From: Bryopsis sp. KO-2023
Lineage: Eukaryota; Chlorophyta; Ulvophyceae; Bryopsidales; Bryopsidaceae
NCBI GenBank assembly: GCA_030272585.1
Contig: BSYQ01000004.1
Location: 3,782,001-3,846,000, forward strand
DNA: 64,000 nt
Direction of reading: 5' to 3'
Below are positions 47,144 to 58,839 of the stretch, in pieces. The position numbers and the translations under genes are program-made. The first letter of the stretch is position 1. Each line of letters starts with the position of its first letter. The notes under the pieces are model-generated. The model was not told the DNA's origin, searched no databases, and saw only the letters and a program-made list of their open reading frames with translations.

Positions 47144-50100
47144 TCGAAAATTGGCATCTTTCTTTCTTTTTTTTTCTTTTCTTTTTATATATGCACATTC
47201 GGTTTTGCCCTTTTTCGTTTCCTAATACATACATATTTTTTTATCTTTTTTTTTTTTTCGGTTTCTTCTTTGTATTGTATTGTTTTTTTTGGCCTCTTCC
47301 TTTTTGCTTTTTTTTTTCTTCTTTCTTTTTTTTCAGGGAAAGAGAGAGAGAGAAAAATAAAAGGGCAAAAGAAAAAAAAATGTGCGCAGAGGGGAGTTTC
47401 CAAAACAGCCTGGTGGTTAAAAAAAGAAAACTCGCTGTTTTTTTTTTTGTTGAGTGGGTTTCGTATATGGAGGAAGAGGAAAAAAAAGAAGAGAGGAAAA
47501 AAGAAAGAAAAGAAAAAGAAAGTCGTTAAAAGTTGAAAAAATGGAAATGGATAATTCGAACGACGCTGGAAACCACATTTTCGAATCACCCCGCGGTGTG
47601 TGATCCCGGCCGCGTGATCAAAGAGGAAAAAAAAAGAGAGAGAGAGAAAAAAAAAGAACTATGATATATATTCAAAGAATATATATATACATATATATAT
47701 GTATGTGCATACATGTGTTTCAAAAAATACATGTATGTATGTACACGCACACACATAGCTATCAAAATATATACATAAAACATAAATACTTTTCAAGTTC
47801 AACAAGCCTTATTTGTTTTGGGGGGGGAGATCAGAGACTGACAGCATAGGATTTTGTAAGGGAAAGAGGGGGGGGGGGTTAAGGGGAAAAAAAAAGAGAG
47901 AAAATAGGAACGGTTCGTTTGGGGTAGGTTGAATACATATGCATTTGTGACAAATACATATGTGTGTGTGTTTTCTTTTAGTGTACATTTTTTGGGGTTT
48001 GGAGTGAACGGGCTGCTGAGAAGATAGCAAGTCCATATCACCCTCAAAAAAAAAAAGAGAGAGAGAGAGAGAAAAGAACAACAAAAAAGTTGGTACTGTT
48101 TCGAACATCTCAGAGAAAGGAAAAAAACAAAACCAAAAGATATGAGAGGGTAGGAATTTGGCCGGAGTTCGGTTTTCCAGAAGAAAAAAATATATCGGGG
48201 TGGGGTGGGGTGGAGCTTTTTTTGTGTGTGTGTGTAAGTACTAACATGCACATGGGCAACTCTTTAGATCGACAGGAAATGGAAACTGATGGTATATTTG
48301 AGTCGAGAGGGGGATGGGGGGGGGTAAGGGGGGAGTGGCGAGGAGAGGGGTTCTTGGGAAGTGGTTGGGGGGAGGGGGGGTTGAAATGCTTGAAAAAACT
48401 CGTGCGATTGTCTTGATACAAATAGCAAAAAGGAAAAACAGAAGGGAGGGAAAAAAAACAAAAAAAAAGAATATCACAAAAGTGCATTTTGGTTTGGATG
48501 GAAAAAAAAATGAAAAGAAAAGAAAAAATCTCAGATATGAATGTGTCTTTTTTTTTTCTTCTTTTTTTTAAATGGATGCAATGGAAATCCCTTAAAAAAA
48601 GGGGGAGAATCAAAACCAGGAATAATTTGAAAAAAAAAAGATAGCGTGTTTTTTTTGGGGGGGGGAAGAAGGGGGGAATCATGTGACATATATAGGCGTC
48701 TGTGTGAAAAACACAAACACAAAGAAAATATCTATATCAAAAAAAAAAATACATATATATATATACATATACCAAGCAAATATAGGGACGAGTGACTTTT
48801 ATTTCGTGAACGATGGCAGTAACTGTTGAAATGATATTAGTCTGTTCGTGGAGCGATAGGATTTGCGGAGGGGAGGGAGCTTTGGTTTTCCTTTCCCAGT
48901 TCTATCATAACCGAACGACGAGGAATGATACGAGCTGCAAAGCTCTTTTTTTTTACATACATGATCATGCATACTTTTTTTTGTTTGATGGTTTTTGGCA
49001 AAATGATGGTCCCAAGCTCAAGTGCATTCAAGGACCGATACGATGGGGCATTTTTATATCTGGACTTTTGACACCCCTCAAATACAGGGAATTTGGAGCG
49101 ATTCCAACGACGAGCGATGAGTTAGTTAGTTTCTATGCAGTTGGTTTTTTCCTGCATTTTGTTTTTTCCAGATTTTTCTAAAGTGATCGGAGAAGGGAAG
49201 TTGGGAAGGGGGGGGAACGGAAAGGGAAAGGGAGTGAATTTTTTTTAGCGAAAATTGGACCTGGATTGAAGGGCAAAACTGTTTAATTGTATGTGCTGTT
49301 TTCTCAAAAAAAAAAAAAAGCTGAAAGAACAAGGAGAGATGAGAGGAAGGTGGCACCTGGGTGATTCCCAGAACAAAAAAATTAATGGGGGGAGTTTGGT
49401 GGGAGAAAAAAAAGGGTGGGGGTTGGGGGAAAAAAAACCCAAAAGAAAAAAAAAACCCAAAAATGCAGTGGAAATATCTGGAAAAAACATAGTGATAGAT
49501 AGCTATTCGATTGTCGTTATCGTCGTTGGGCATTAAAAAAAAAGTGGGTGGGCAGGTTTGGAGTCGTGCTCACTTCTTCCGCAGTGTTTCCATACGACAC
49601 CATACCATGTCGTTTTGGAAATTTCAATAAAAAAAAAAAAAAGAGGGATTAAACAAAACCAACAAGAACAACACCCTCTGTTTTTTTTTTCTTGATGGGT
49701 TTTTGTTTGGGGTCAGGGTTCAATCATACAGAAAAGAAAAGAGAGTGACTTGAAAGGACGGCTTTCAAAAAGGAAAAAAAAGGAGGAGAAAAGGAAAAAG
49801 AAGAAGAAAAGAAAAAAGAAAAAGAAAAAAAGCCAGACAAAGACCTAGCATTTTGAAAGGATGGATTTGTACACATCGTTTGTTTGTTTCGGGGAGGGGG
49901 TTGGGTTTATCTTCGGCTAGCGTCGCTTTCAATCCGTGCGGTTCTTGATTTGAAGTTTTGAGTTGCTGTTCACGTCTGTGAGCATGTCGACATGATTCAA
50001 TTTGTAGGGGAGAGGGGGGGGGGGGGGGTTGGGACTAATTTCTACCATTATATATAAAGTGGTGAACAAAAGTGTTGTGAAAAAGAAAAAAAAGAAGCAG

Positions 50101-51438
50101 CAGCAGCGAAAAGGTGGAGTTTGTGATGATATATGAGTTTTCTTTGGCTGACCGCTGAAGTGTGACGTAAAAGTGTGTTTGCCAGAAAAAAAATGGAGCC
50201 AAAATGGTTGGGTGATTCGTGCTTTCGTGTGTGTGGGAGGTTGGTTGGGGTTTGCCCGGCGTCTCTTCCTTTAGTCGGGTTCAAAGGGAAGGCCTGTTTT
50301 TTCACACAAAAAGCAAAAGAAAGGGCATGCAATACATATATGGCAATGTCGATAAAAAAAAGAAAAAGAAAAGAAAAGAAAGAAGGAAAAAAAGTTATTT
50401 AAACAGCTATTTTTATTTTTTTTGGGGAGGGGGGGGGAGGGAGTTTACCCGCTGCCCAGTGGTGTGGAAGTTTGACTTTGATCAGTGGGGTTCAAAAGGG
50501 GGGGGGGAGAAAACCAAAAGAAGTTGAAAGAAAAACAAAATGTGGACGGCTTTTCAAGTTTTGATTTGATGACTCCCCATCAGGAAGAAGAAAAAGAAAA
50601 AAAAAAATTCGGAACGGTGCATTTGTTTGAAGCAGAATCTTGAAATGTAATGAGAACCTGATCGTCCGCTCTTTTGTTTTTCTGAGCTTTGGGGTAAGGG
50701 GGGTTTGGTTTTTCGTGTTTTTTTTTTTTTTAATTTATAGAAAGGGAAATAGTTCCAAGGGGGTGGCGGAAAACCACAAAACATGTACACATAGACAAAT
50801 ATGCGTGTGTGTGCAAAAAAGATTTGAAAAAAAAAATATGATTGGTGTCAACATCATGACAAATTTTCATTTTTCCTACGATTGGGGAAGCTTGGAGGGT
50901 GGATCATCAGTGCACCCTTTTTCCTTTTTCCTTTCTTTTTTCCTTTTTTTCTATTTTGGTTTTTGGCAGGTGGTGTTTTGGTTGGCTCCAAACGGAGTGG
51001 ACTTGATGGAGGAATTTTTTTTTGTTTTTGAGCTTGATTGCTGGCAAAAAGTTTTATTTATTTTTTTCGTGTGGTTCTTTCTTTTTCTTTTATTTTTCAC
51101 GGGTGAAGAAATACTACGGACAGGAAAAGAAAAAGATTAAATTTTTGAAATGGAGCATTGTGAGGAATCGAGACGAAACAAGAAGAAGAAAAAATGGAAG
51201 AAAGAAAAAAAAGGGTTGGTGGAAGGGGGTGAAAAGGGGTTCAACAACAGGGTAGATGGCAAATAGAATGGGGAAAAAAAACATGCTACACAAAAATCAG
51301 AAAAACTGGAAAAAAAATTGCGATCGTGGACCAATCTCTTTTTAAATGAATACGGACACAGGTGGAAGACTACAGACGAAATGGAGTGGGTTGTAGGGGG
51401 AAGGGGGGGGGGGGCGAGGTTTTTGCCAGTCGGCCTGG
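47144..51438. other. 4.3 kb gene desert of homopolymer and purine/pyrimidine tracts
   Basis: After the kinase stop, sequence is dominated by runs of A, T or G and by GAAAAGAA-type purine stretches, with TATATA patches (47670-47710, 48750-48775). Open frames there are artefacts of low complexity (Lys/Arg- or Phe-rich). I see no exon, RNA gene or mobile element that I can support. Confidence 0.65.
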
Positions 51439-53714
51439 TCAGACTAAACCCCTCGATTGCATGGAGACGATGCCATCCAGTGCATCGTTGTTAATCTCTC
51501 CGCTTTGTTGCTGGCTGTTGATCTTGTTTGAATCGATGTCTGTCGACAGCCACCTGTGGAGATAAGAAAAAGTGACCAAAAACGGAAAAAGTTGTCTGGA
51601 GTGCTTTAAGATGTTGGAAAAAATTTGGCAGGTTGGCAGGTTTGGCAGGTTGGGAAGGGTCTTGTTCTGTCTGCCAGGAATTTGTCGGGTGTGTTCAGGG
51701 CTATCTTGTTGCGTGTAACATAGCGTGTGATGCGATCCATAAAATGTCCGAGTGCTTTTGTCGTCTTGTTTTGATCGAGATTCTTTCCCACCTGGGTGGA
51801 AGGGGTTGAATCAGGTAGTGCGGAGCTTGCGAACGCGTCAGGGCAGCCGCGTTTCTGGCGTCGAGACCCACATTCCACAACGTCCCTCTTGCGTTCTCCA
51901 ACACTTTCGGATTTTTGCAACGCATGAGCAGCACCAACTGTGGGATCAGGTCCATCTTCCCAAGCACTTGTTTCACCTCATCGAGCTGGGATAGATTCCA
52001 CAATGCTCCGCTGGCGGCCACAGTCGCTTTGTCCAGCACAGTTGGCAGGTTGACTGCCCCCTTCTTCGCTGCACACACCCAGACATGGCAATTCAGGCTC
52101 ACCTGCACACTGAGAATCCAACTCAATTCGTAGAAAGAAGGGAAACGTGGCAAGGAAGTCAGTCCATTCTCACGTGTATTTTCCGTTCATCAGAGCTACA
52201 TCCGTACCCTTCCCTGCAAGTTCGGCACCCGCTTCCCTTACTATGCTTGCGAGCGCCTCCACTGCACCAACTCTGAACAGAGGCTCTATGTGTTCAACAT
52301 CCTGGGACAGCTCATGGAACACGGTGGAAAGAGTGGCTTCCTGCTCCGGCGTTGCATACAAAAGAGCACCCACCAGCCCCTTCACGTAACCCCCCTGCAC
52401 CAGTTCGCGAGCTACGTACGGGTGGCTTGATAGGTGCCCGATGCACTCCGACGCCTCCACGCTGGTGGTCTCGTTTCCGCATCGGATCAGCCTTATCAGG
52501 TGCGGGACGACCCCACATTTTTGCATCTTCTCTTTGAAGCGCACGCTGACACAATGATTCCAATATATTGAAATATATATGAGAGTCTGGAATCGTGGTC
52601 GAAAGAGCTAACGGCACGCAGTGAAAGGAACGCACTCTGGAGCTTCTGACTCGTGAACAGCTAAAGCCGTCAGCGCTTTGGCGGCGTGTACGTGTGCTAG
52701 ATGGATTTGTGCCCAACGCGGGCTTTTCAATCCAAGAAGAGTAACCAGGCCTGGAATCGCAGATTCAACCAGGGGAATGCAAGTCGGAACCGTCACAATA
52801 CGAGCCAGGAGATCTGCAGCGGGTAGCTTGCTCCTATCGTGGTCTGATTCAAGCACGCTGACTGTGATAGAGACAACCTGAAATACAGCAATCGACCAAT
52901 TGAAGTGGGGCCAAAGAAGTTCTTGCGTGTGCTTCACAAACACTGAAGGAAAGCGACGTCCTGATCACGTGATGGCGTCGCTGGTTCCAACCATGAGATA
53001 AGAACCTTGGGAGGACTGCAAGTAGCCAGCAATTCCATCAAGCATTCTTCCACTGCTGCGATCGTGGATAGACAGCCCAATGCTACGTATTTCCCTTCAG
53101 CCCCATCTTTATCGAGAAGCGAGCAGAGAAAAGGAAGGCATCCAGTTTTTACAATCAGCGAACACTGCAAGAGATCGTCACTGGTGTCAATTTATGTTGT
53201 GTATTGTGATTCCCCAACAATTTATTTCGAATCCAATAACCAACAATCACAAAACGGCAAAAGGACCCCACCACCCCCCATGATAAAACGCCACATCACC
53301 TTATCGTTCGATGTATGAGCGTTGCTCCAGAGATGCTGTGCGGCCTCCGCTCGTGTCAGCGTGAGCTGAAATTTCGACCCCTGCCGAGCAATTAAATAGG
53401 GCTCAAACTGGTACGCTATACGTCGACAAGTTTCCTTTGTGTGGCATGGCGTTAGTTGACGAAGTAAGTGAACGTGGTGCAAAACGCTTTGAAACGCTTA
53501 TCGGCGGCGTTCAGACAAGAGGACGTAACGCGCGAGCGCTGATGATGAGGGCTATCTGATGTAACCCGCCGTCCAAACACCCAAAGTCAACGCTAAGCAC
53601 TTTCTGTCTTGTTTTCTCACCACCCACCCCTTGATTTCCAACGAGGTTCTCATAGAGAGCGGGAATATTAGTTGTTAAATCCTCTGGAGCGGGAGCCAAG
53701 GAATTGTTTGCCAT
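51439..53714 (-). CDS. Armadillo-repeat protein
   Basis: Starts MANNSLAPAPEDL at 53714 and ends GIVSMQSRGLV, TGA at 51441-51439. Clear exons on the minus strand include 53480-53285 (TRAEAAQHLWSNAHTSND), 53165-52940, 52880-52625, 52545-52175, 52110-51792 and 51553-51439; the last join is phase-consistent. Armadillo-type helices recur: KTGCLPFLCSLLDKDG, ESAIPGLVTLLGLKSP, KCGVVPHLIRLIRCGN, QGGYVKGLVGALLYAT, and AASGALWNLSQLDEVKQVL with ENARGTLWNVGLDAR. Such repeats form a right-handed solenoid that binds partner proteins. It sits head to head with the SAXO-like gene, 308 bp apart, so a shared ciliary programme is possible but unproven. The join between the first and second exons is uncertain. 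Confidence 0.8.
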
Positions 53715-54022
53715 TGTTTAGAGGGCGGGGGTGGCGACCAGCCCCAGCTTTTCCGCCTTGTTTCAATAGACAAAACTTGCGTTCTTTGGAAAACAGAAGC
53801 CATGGGTAGAGATTTTGACCTATAGCGGCCGTTACAAGCTACAGCAGAGTTTCCTTTCGAAGTTGTTTTGTCTGAACACGGACTCGTTGAAGGTCAACCT
53901 AGTCAACCGCCAACTCTTCTACGCTTTCATAAGCGTAAGCTCAAACCCGCAATTGCATTTCGTTGTTGAAGTTTGTACACAGACAATCTAACAACTCGTG
54001 GGGCCAGTTTGAGCCAGTGAAG
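53715..54022. promoter_or_regulatory. Short bidirectional promoter, ARM gene and SAXO-like gene
   Basis: 308 bp between divergent starts at 53714 (-) and 54023 (+). It contains GGTTCTC/GTCAACC-type short elements and AAGCG/CGCTT pieces, but no motif I can name. If 5' UTRs are subtracted, very little remains, so the two genes probably share control. Confidence 0.5.
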
Positions 54023-54805
54023 ATGTCGATGGGGACGGAGGTAGCAAGCAGTTCCAATGAATGGCGACAACTTGATGGGCTTTCTACAACGAAGCGTGAC
54101 TATGTCGAACATCCACTGGCTGAGCGCAGCACTCAACAAGCGACCCGCTTCACAAACGAGTCCAAATTCGAGGGGTTGTCAACCACTAAGGAGTCATTCC
54201 CAGTACACCCAGTTCAACGGCCTGACACATCTCCTGCCAAGACTTCTGACCCCCTGGGTGATGGTCGTGGAGGCTTTCAAGGGTGCTCAGTAATGAAGAC
54301 GGACTACGTCTGGCATAACGTTCCCCATTCACCCAGGGAATATGGCACTCATAGAAGATTTGTCAATCCTGCCAAATTCGAAGGAGAGTCGACGATGAAG
54401 GCTCACTTCGTCGCCCATCCACTGGAAAGACGTCAGCAACAGATACAGCAAAAACGGCGGCATTTTGTGGTTCCGGATGACGACTTTCATTTTGATCTCA
54501 AGCTGGAGGGGTGTTCCACAACAAAGTCCACCCATGTCCCAATGCCGCCATCGCGGCCCGACCCGCTGCCAAAATATGCTTGGACAAAGAAATCAGGGAA
54601 ATTTTTTGGGGCGTCCACAACCAAGAGCACGTTTGTGGCACATCAGGTCATCTGGCCCGAGAGAGAAGGGGACTCTGTTCGAGGAGGCGTCGACCATCAG
54701 CTCCACAACAGTGCAGGAGCCTTGCTCGAGTCTCGGCCAGCTTCCCCAACGCAAGTTCCAGATGAAATCTGGCAAACTTTTCAGCGAGACGACAACAGTG
54801 ACTGA
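54023..54805 (+). CDS. SAXO-like (STOP/FAM154-type) axonemal microtubule-stabilising protein
   Basis: The first ATG giving the repeat frame is at 54023 (MSMGTEVASSS). Six spaced Mn-type modules are visible: QLDGLSTTKRDYVEHP, KFEGLSTTKESFPVHP, GFQGCSVMKTDYVWHN, KFEGESTMKAHFVAHP, KLEGCSTTKSTHVPMP and KFFGASTTKSTFVAHQ. SAXO proteins use these modules, about 30-35 residues apart, to bind and stabilise doublet microtubules in axonemes and basal bodies. Length is 260 residues as an uninterrupted frame. A seventh, more degenerate module (KSGKLFSETTTVTDF) lies just downstream in another frame. It would be joined in frame if 54647-54716 were removed as a 70-nt intron, giving an end at 54881. I leave that open. 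This protein implies the organism makes flagella. Confidence 0.88.
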   Translation: MSMGTEVASSSNEWRQLDGLSTTKRDYVEHPLAERSTQQATRFTNESKFEGLSTTKESFPVHPVQRPDTSPAKTSDPLGDGRGGFQGCSVMKTDYVWHNVPHSPREYGTHRRFVNPAKFEGESTMKAHFVAHPLERRQQQIQQKRRHFVVPDDDFHFDLKLEGCSTTKSTHVPMPPSRPDPLPKYAWTKKSGKFFGASTTKSTFVAHQVIWPEREGDSVRGGVDHQLHNSAGALLESRPASPTQVPDEIWQTFQRDDNSD

Positions 54806-54881
54806 CTTTGCTGGATCTCGTCGGAGGGAAGCGGCAGGAAAACAAACGCGAGGTTGCTTGACGACATATGTGGAGTTGTGA

Positions 54882-55199
54882 AGGTTTCGACGTGGTTTGA
54901 CAGTCAGGGAACTCGTCAGGAATAGCTGGACAGTTGGGCTGGGGTGAAGGGCTACAGTCAAAGCTCCACTAGGTTCGATAATCGAGTTTTTTTTGCTTAG
55001 GGTGGGAAGAGTGTTCTGGTAGCTTCTGGCAGCAAAGGTTGCAAGGGTAGGTCCCCACATTTGTATCATTTTAAAGTCGACTGATTTTGATTTGTCCTCT
55101 ATTGTTTTTGCTGTTGTTTTTTTTTATTTACATAATTTGGCCCAAGAAAACCACAAGCCTCAACCTCAAATTTTTGTGGCAGCGGTCGATATTCCCAAC
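54882..55199. other. Spacer between convergent ends
   Basis: The SAXO-like (+) and membrane-protein (-) genes end towards each other. One of the alternative C-terminal frames of the membrane protein reaches to 55099. T run at 55110-55125. Nothing else seen. Confidence 0.45.
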
Positions 55200-56381
55200 T
55201 TATGGGATGCTGGCTTTGGTCACTGCGTTCAAGCAGACGCTGTTCCCGGCATAAGTACCGTCCTCGTTGAGGACAGTCGTGGTCAAACTCTTGTCGGCGA
55301 CATATTGGCACCCCGCCATGCCTACGATACCCCAAACAATTGCCTTAGTCCCGATAATTTTCCGCCAGTTATGAAGAAGAAAACATGCCCAGCAAGAGTG
55401 TGGTTGTGCTTACCTGCCGCGACTCCCTGATCAATAATCCATGGGTAGAGACTGAACAAGTCGTGGGTTGCATCGCAAACTAAGACGTTGTCAGCCTGAA
55501 AAATAAGCAAAGTATGTTGTTGCTACAAAACGAATTCCTGAAGTATGTTAAGAAAGAAAGTGAAAGTGAGTGGAGTTCACGCCAAGGTCACCAAGGTTTG
55601 TTTGGTTTGCGAGTTGGAACGGAAATTAACGAACAAAGCTGGATTTTTTTTTCGATCAGAGCACCCAAATGCGAGCTGACAATAGCTCTGTGTGGCTCAC
55701 CGTTACTGCTTTGCAGCCAGTTGGACGGTTGAACAATCTTGTGCGCATGTCCATGCCGTTCGCGAGAACATCAGTGCTGGCGGGCGTGTACCTGGCTGGG
55801 CCGGAGAAGTTATCGTCCAACACGAATCTCTCAGTTTTCTCGAAGTCTCCAAAGTGGGTGCTCGGCAGCTCTGAAAAACAAGCGAAACCACAGACGCATG
55901 AACACTTGAGCTTTGCAGACAGAGCAAAAGAGGAGCATGAGTAGCAGAGTGCGGACCTTCCTACCCAGCCACTCTTCCTGACGAAGCTCAACAGCGACAC
56001 TCGTCAAGCCACTGTACAGGAAGCCAAGCGCCAAATACATGACGACGAGGCACGCTAGGACCTTCCCTGCGCAAGCCCAAACAAACACAAGTTTAAAGCT
56101 ATCTGCACTCTCTCGTACACGAAATGCCTTTTCTTGCCGTTCTTTTATGAAACTTGAGCGAAAATTGTTGGCTTGATGGTGCATCGACATAACCAACCCA
56201 CTTACCCCAGTCCGCATAAGAATTTCCCATGCAGGATCCCTTGACCTGTACATAACGAGAAAAAAAAGGTAAGCACGGGATACGAGTGTGGAGGGATGTT
56301 GAAGCCCAGGTTTGAATATCTTGCCTGAACATCGATGTCGTTTGGTGATGCAGTCCCCAAGAGCTTCTTCTTTTCATTCAT
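55200..56381 (-). CDS. Small single-pass membrane protein, unknown
   Basis: Exons 56381-56325, 56245-56206, 56066-55965, 55870-55701 and 55495-55414 join in phase, starting MNEKKKLLGTASPNDI. One strong membrane segment (VLACLVVMYLALGFLYSG) lies near residue 35-52, with a basic-to-polar N-terminus, so it is probably type II with the C-terminal part outside or luminal. The outer part has GDFEKTERFVLDDNFSGP, a CKAV Cys and DNVLVCDATHDLFSLYPW. The first intron starts GC (CAG|GCAAGA). The C-terminus is unresolved. The most protein-like continuation (KAIVWGIVGMAGCQYVADK to a TAA at 55202-55200) does not match the donor phase. The phase-correct acceptor gives an Arg-rich tail ending at 55099, and intron retention ends at 55322. 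Function unknown. Confidence 0.6.
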
Positions 56382-58839
56382 CTTGGCCTATCAACAAAAA
56401 CAAATGAAATTACGATTCAAAATCAACCCTCTGGCCATCTGCGTTCTACCGGAACGAAAACACACAAGCCACATGGCGTTATCCTCTCCCCCTGCCCCGC
56501 CAAAGTGATGCTTGTTCAAACACATTCGTTTCTCCCAGCCACTACCACTTTCCACAGACTGTAAATCACATATCCGTCGTCAAGTAGGCAGCAACGGAGT
56601 TTCAAGTTCGACATCACGGGCTGCAACAGCGACTACGCAGCACAGATGATACGTCCAGTCCCCCCCCCCCCCCTTTCGCGTTCGTTACTAGACAAATGTA
56701 TCAAGTTGAACCCCCACTATTCGGCTGAGTGTTGGTGTCTGCTCTTCGTGATGAATTTACACCCAGCTCCACTGCAATTTAACAACCTTCCACAACACCC
56801 CGCGCGTTTTTGTCCCCCATCATGCCACATATTCGTTCTCCCCTCATCTGATGTTTATCAAACCCTGAGAATGCCCTTCCGACAAAGAAGAGGTTTTTCT
56901 TTTTTCTCGGATCCCCTTCGCTGCTCCCCGCGATATCCAAGATCGAGTTTCCGACCGCATCTTTCAATATTTCAATCCCCAGTAACCACGCGACGTGAAT
57001 ATTTTTTCGAAGTATTGGACGAAACGCTGGTTTTTGCACGCCAAGGCCAGCGTGGCGGGAAGTCAAAGCGTAGGTCGTCTTACCGTGTTGACACAGAACT
57101 AAGCTTCGCGCGGCCAGTCCTTCGTGCCGATGGTCGTGTGGCTGTGCTGGATTGGAAGAGAGGTGATGACGACTTTGGGGCAGTGGCAAAAGAAGTCACG
57201 ATTCAAATGTCGATCCAATCGTTATCTAGATTTCCTTCATTTAAGCGTCGATGAGCATCCTGCCACGTGAAGGTAGGTGGGTCAGTGGATTCTTTTCATT
57301 TTCCCTTCTTGTTCAAAGACGGTTTTCTGACTTGGGTCAATATTTCTTCTATGGACTCAAGATCCGACCTAACAGTCTTGAAGAGTTCATATCTTATTTC
57401 TGCTCTGATGTGAATTTCATAAGCTTGTGAGAACTTGATGACCTTAACCACCAAAGATGTGGTAAAACCGACATCATTCCTTGGGAGGAAGTGGTAGCAG
57501 AAGCAAACCTTCCAACAAATCAGAGTGGGTCGGCATTTGGGGAACATTGGCAGATGTTATGAACAGATTCAATTGTATTAAAGGGTTCCTTGATGATGGA
57601 GCGCATAACCCGAGTTGGGCCATGCATGAAGTCACCATCCATGGTTGCAATATGTAGGGTCAATAAACAGATGAGCACGTGTCCAGAATCTTCAAGAATT
57701 TCAGATACCAGTACAGCACAAATTCACTGGGGTTGCGAGATCGCACCTGTGCCTGAGTTTCCAAATGTCAAAACCCATGCTCTGGTGGTTAAACTGATAT
57801 TAACAACCCATCTCGACGTTGTTTGTTGAAAAATAACACAATTCATTACAGCAGTGAGGCAAAAGGTCCATGCTCAAGCCAACACAATCTGCACCACAGT
57901 CCAGTTCCAACCAGAAATACCCCCTCCGCTGTTATCACCTCCTTGTGCTCACCTCAGCCGAAATGGGCAAACCTCAACCTATCAAAACAGGACAGATAAA
58001 GAAGATCTCGTTAGGATTATCATGGAGGGAAAACCTCAGTTCCCGACTAACCAACAATTTTCCCCTACTCATGAGATGTTGCGCTCAGATAGATGTGCTG
58101 ATAACAAACATCAATAAATTTCAGAAACAAGAGTTATAGTCTTATCATCACTGCACACACACTCACAGAAAACCCAGGAAAGAAAGGTGGAAAAAGTGAG
58201 GAGAAGGTAGACAGGGTGGCTTTAGCTCAGATAGTCATGCTCATAACATTTTTTAGTCATCAAATATCAGACGCGCGTTGTGTCATCCTTGCTAGCCACC
58301 CTGGTTCTGAAACTAGGTTCCCCAGCCACCAACAACGAATAGAATGCAAAGGCACCACTTTGCCACTCAATGTCAGAGGTCACCACACACCTTAGTTTCT
58401 GTGCAGCGCGTGGGGGTAGATCCTAAGAATGTCGCCTGCAAGGGAAAGGACGAGCGCCGTCGGTGGCCTCTCGCTCTAATTGAGATCTCTTTCCTCCAGC
58501 TTTTGGGGGATGGGAAACGGAAAGATCGAAATGCAACCCTCGTTGTCGACCTGACGGACCACCGCCTGGAAAAAAACAGACACCCTAGGCTTCAATCAAT
58601 CCAAATACGGCCGGTTTGGAGGCAGGAGTAAATCTTGTCTTTGCGGGAAAACCAACATTTAAATAAGCCGCCAGACAAAAAACAAAAAGGAAAAAACGAT
58701 CACGTGATGTGCGCTGGCAAACCAATCAACCTCATTATGATTCTTTGTTTATCGCAATTTTTGACGGTTTTACAGTGTGGAGGCGGAAGTGAGGAAAGCG
58801 GAGGGAGAAAGGCCTTTGTTTTTTTCTCAACGTGACAAA
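56382..58839. other. 2.5 kb spacer with no firm gene
   Basis: Open frames at 56646-57254 (+) and 57296-57547 (-) are noted. The latter (YEIHIRAEIRYELFKTVRSD) could be an isolated exon but has no partners. At 58215-58222 and 58293-58300 GGGTGGCT pairs with AGCCACCC around an A-box-like TTTAGCTCAGATAG, yet no T-arm is present, so I do not call a tRNA. The HEATR1 promoter lies at the right end. Confidence 0.4.

Noticed and set aside
47140-47589. Lys/Arg-rich and Phe-rich frames on both strands
   Set aside because: Encoded by A and T runs; no conserved pattern.
56646-57254. 202-codon + strand frame and the antisense 136-codon frame
   Set aside because: Both start in Pro/C-rich low-complexity DNA and lack splice or family support; kept only as spacer content.
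58215-58300. tRNA-like stem with A-box TTTAGCTCAGATAG
   Set aside because: The acceptor-like stem pairs well, but there is no T-arm or B-box at the right place.
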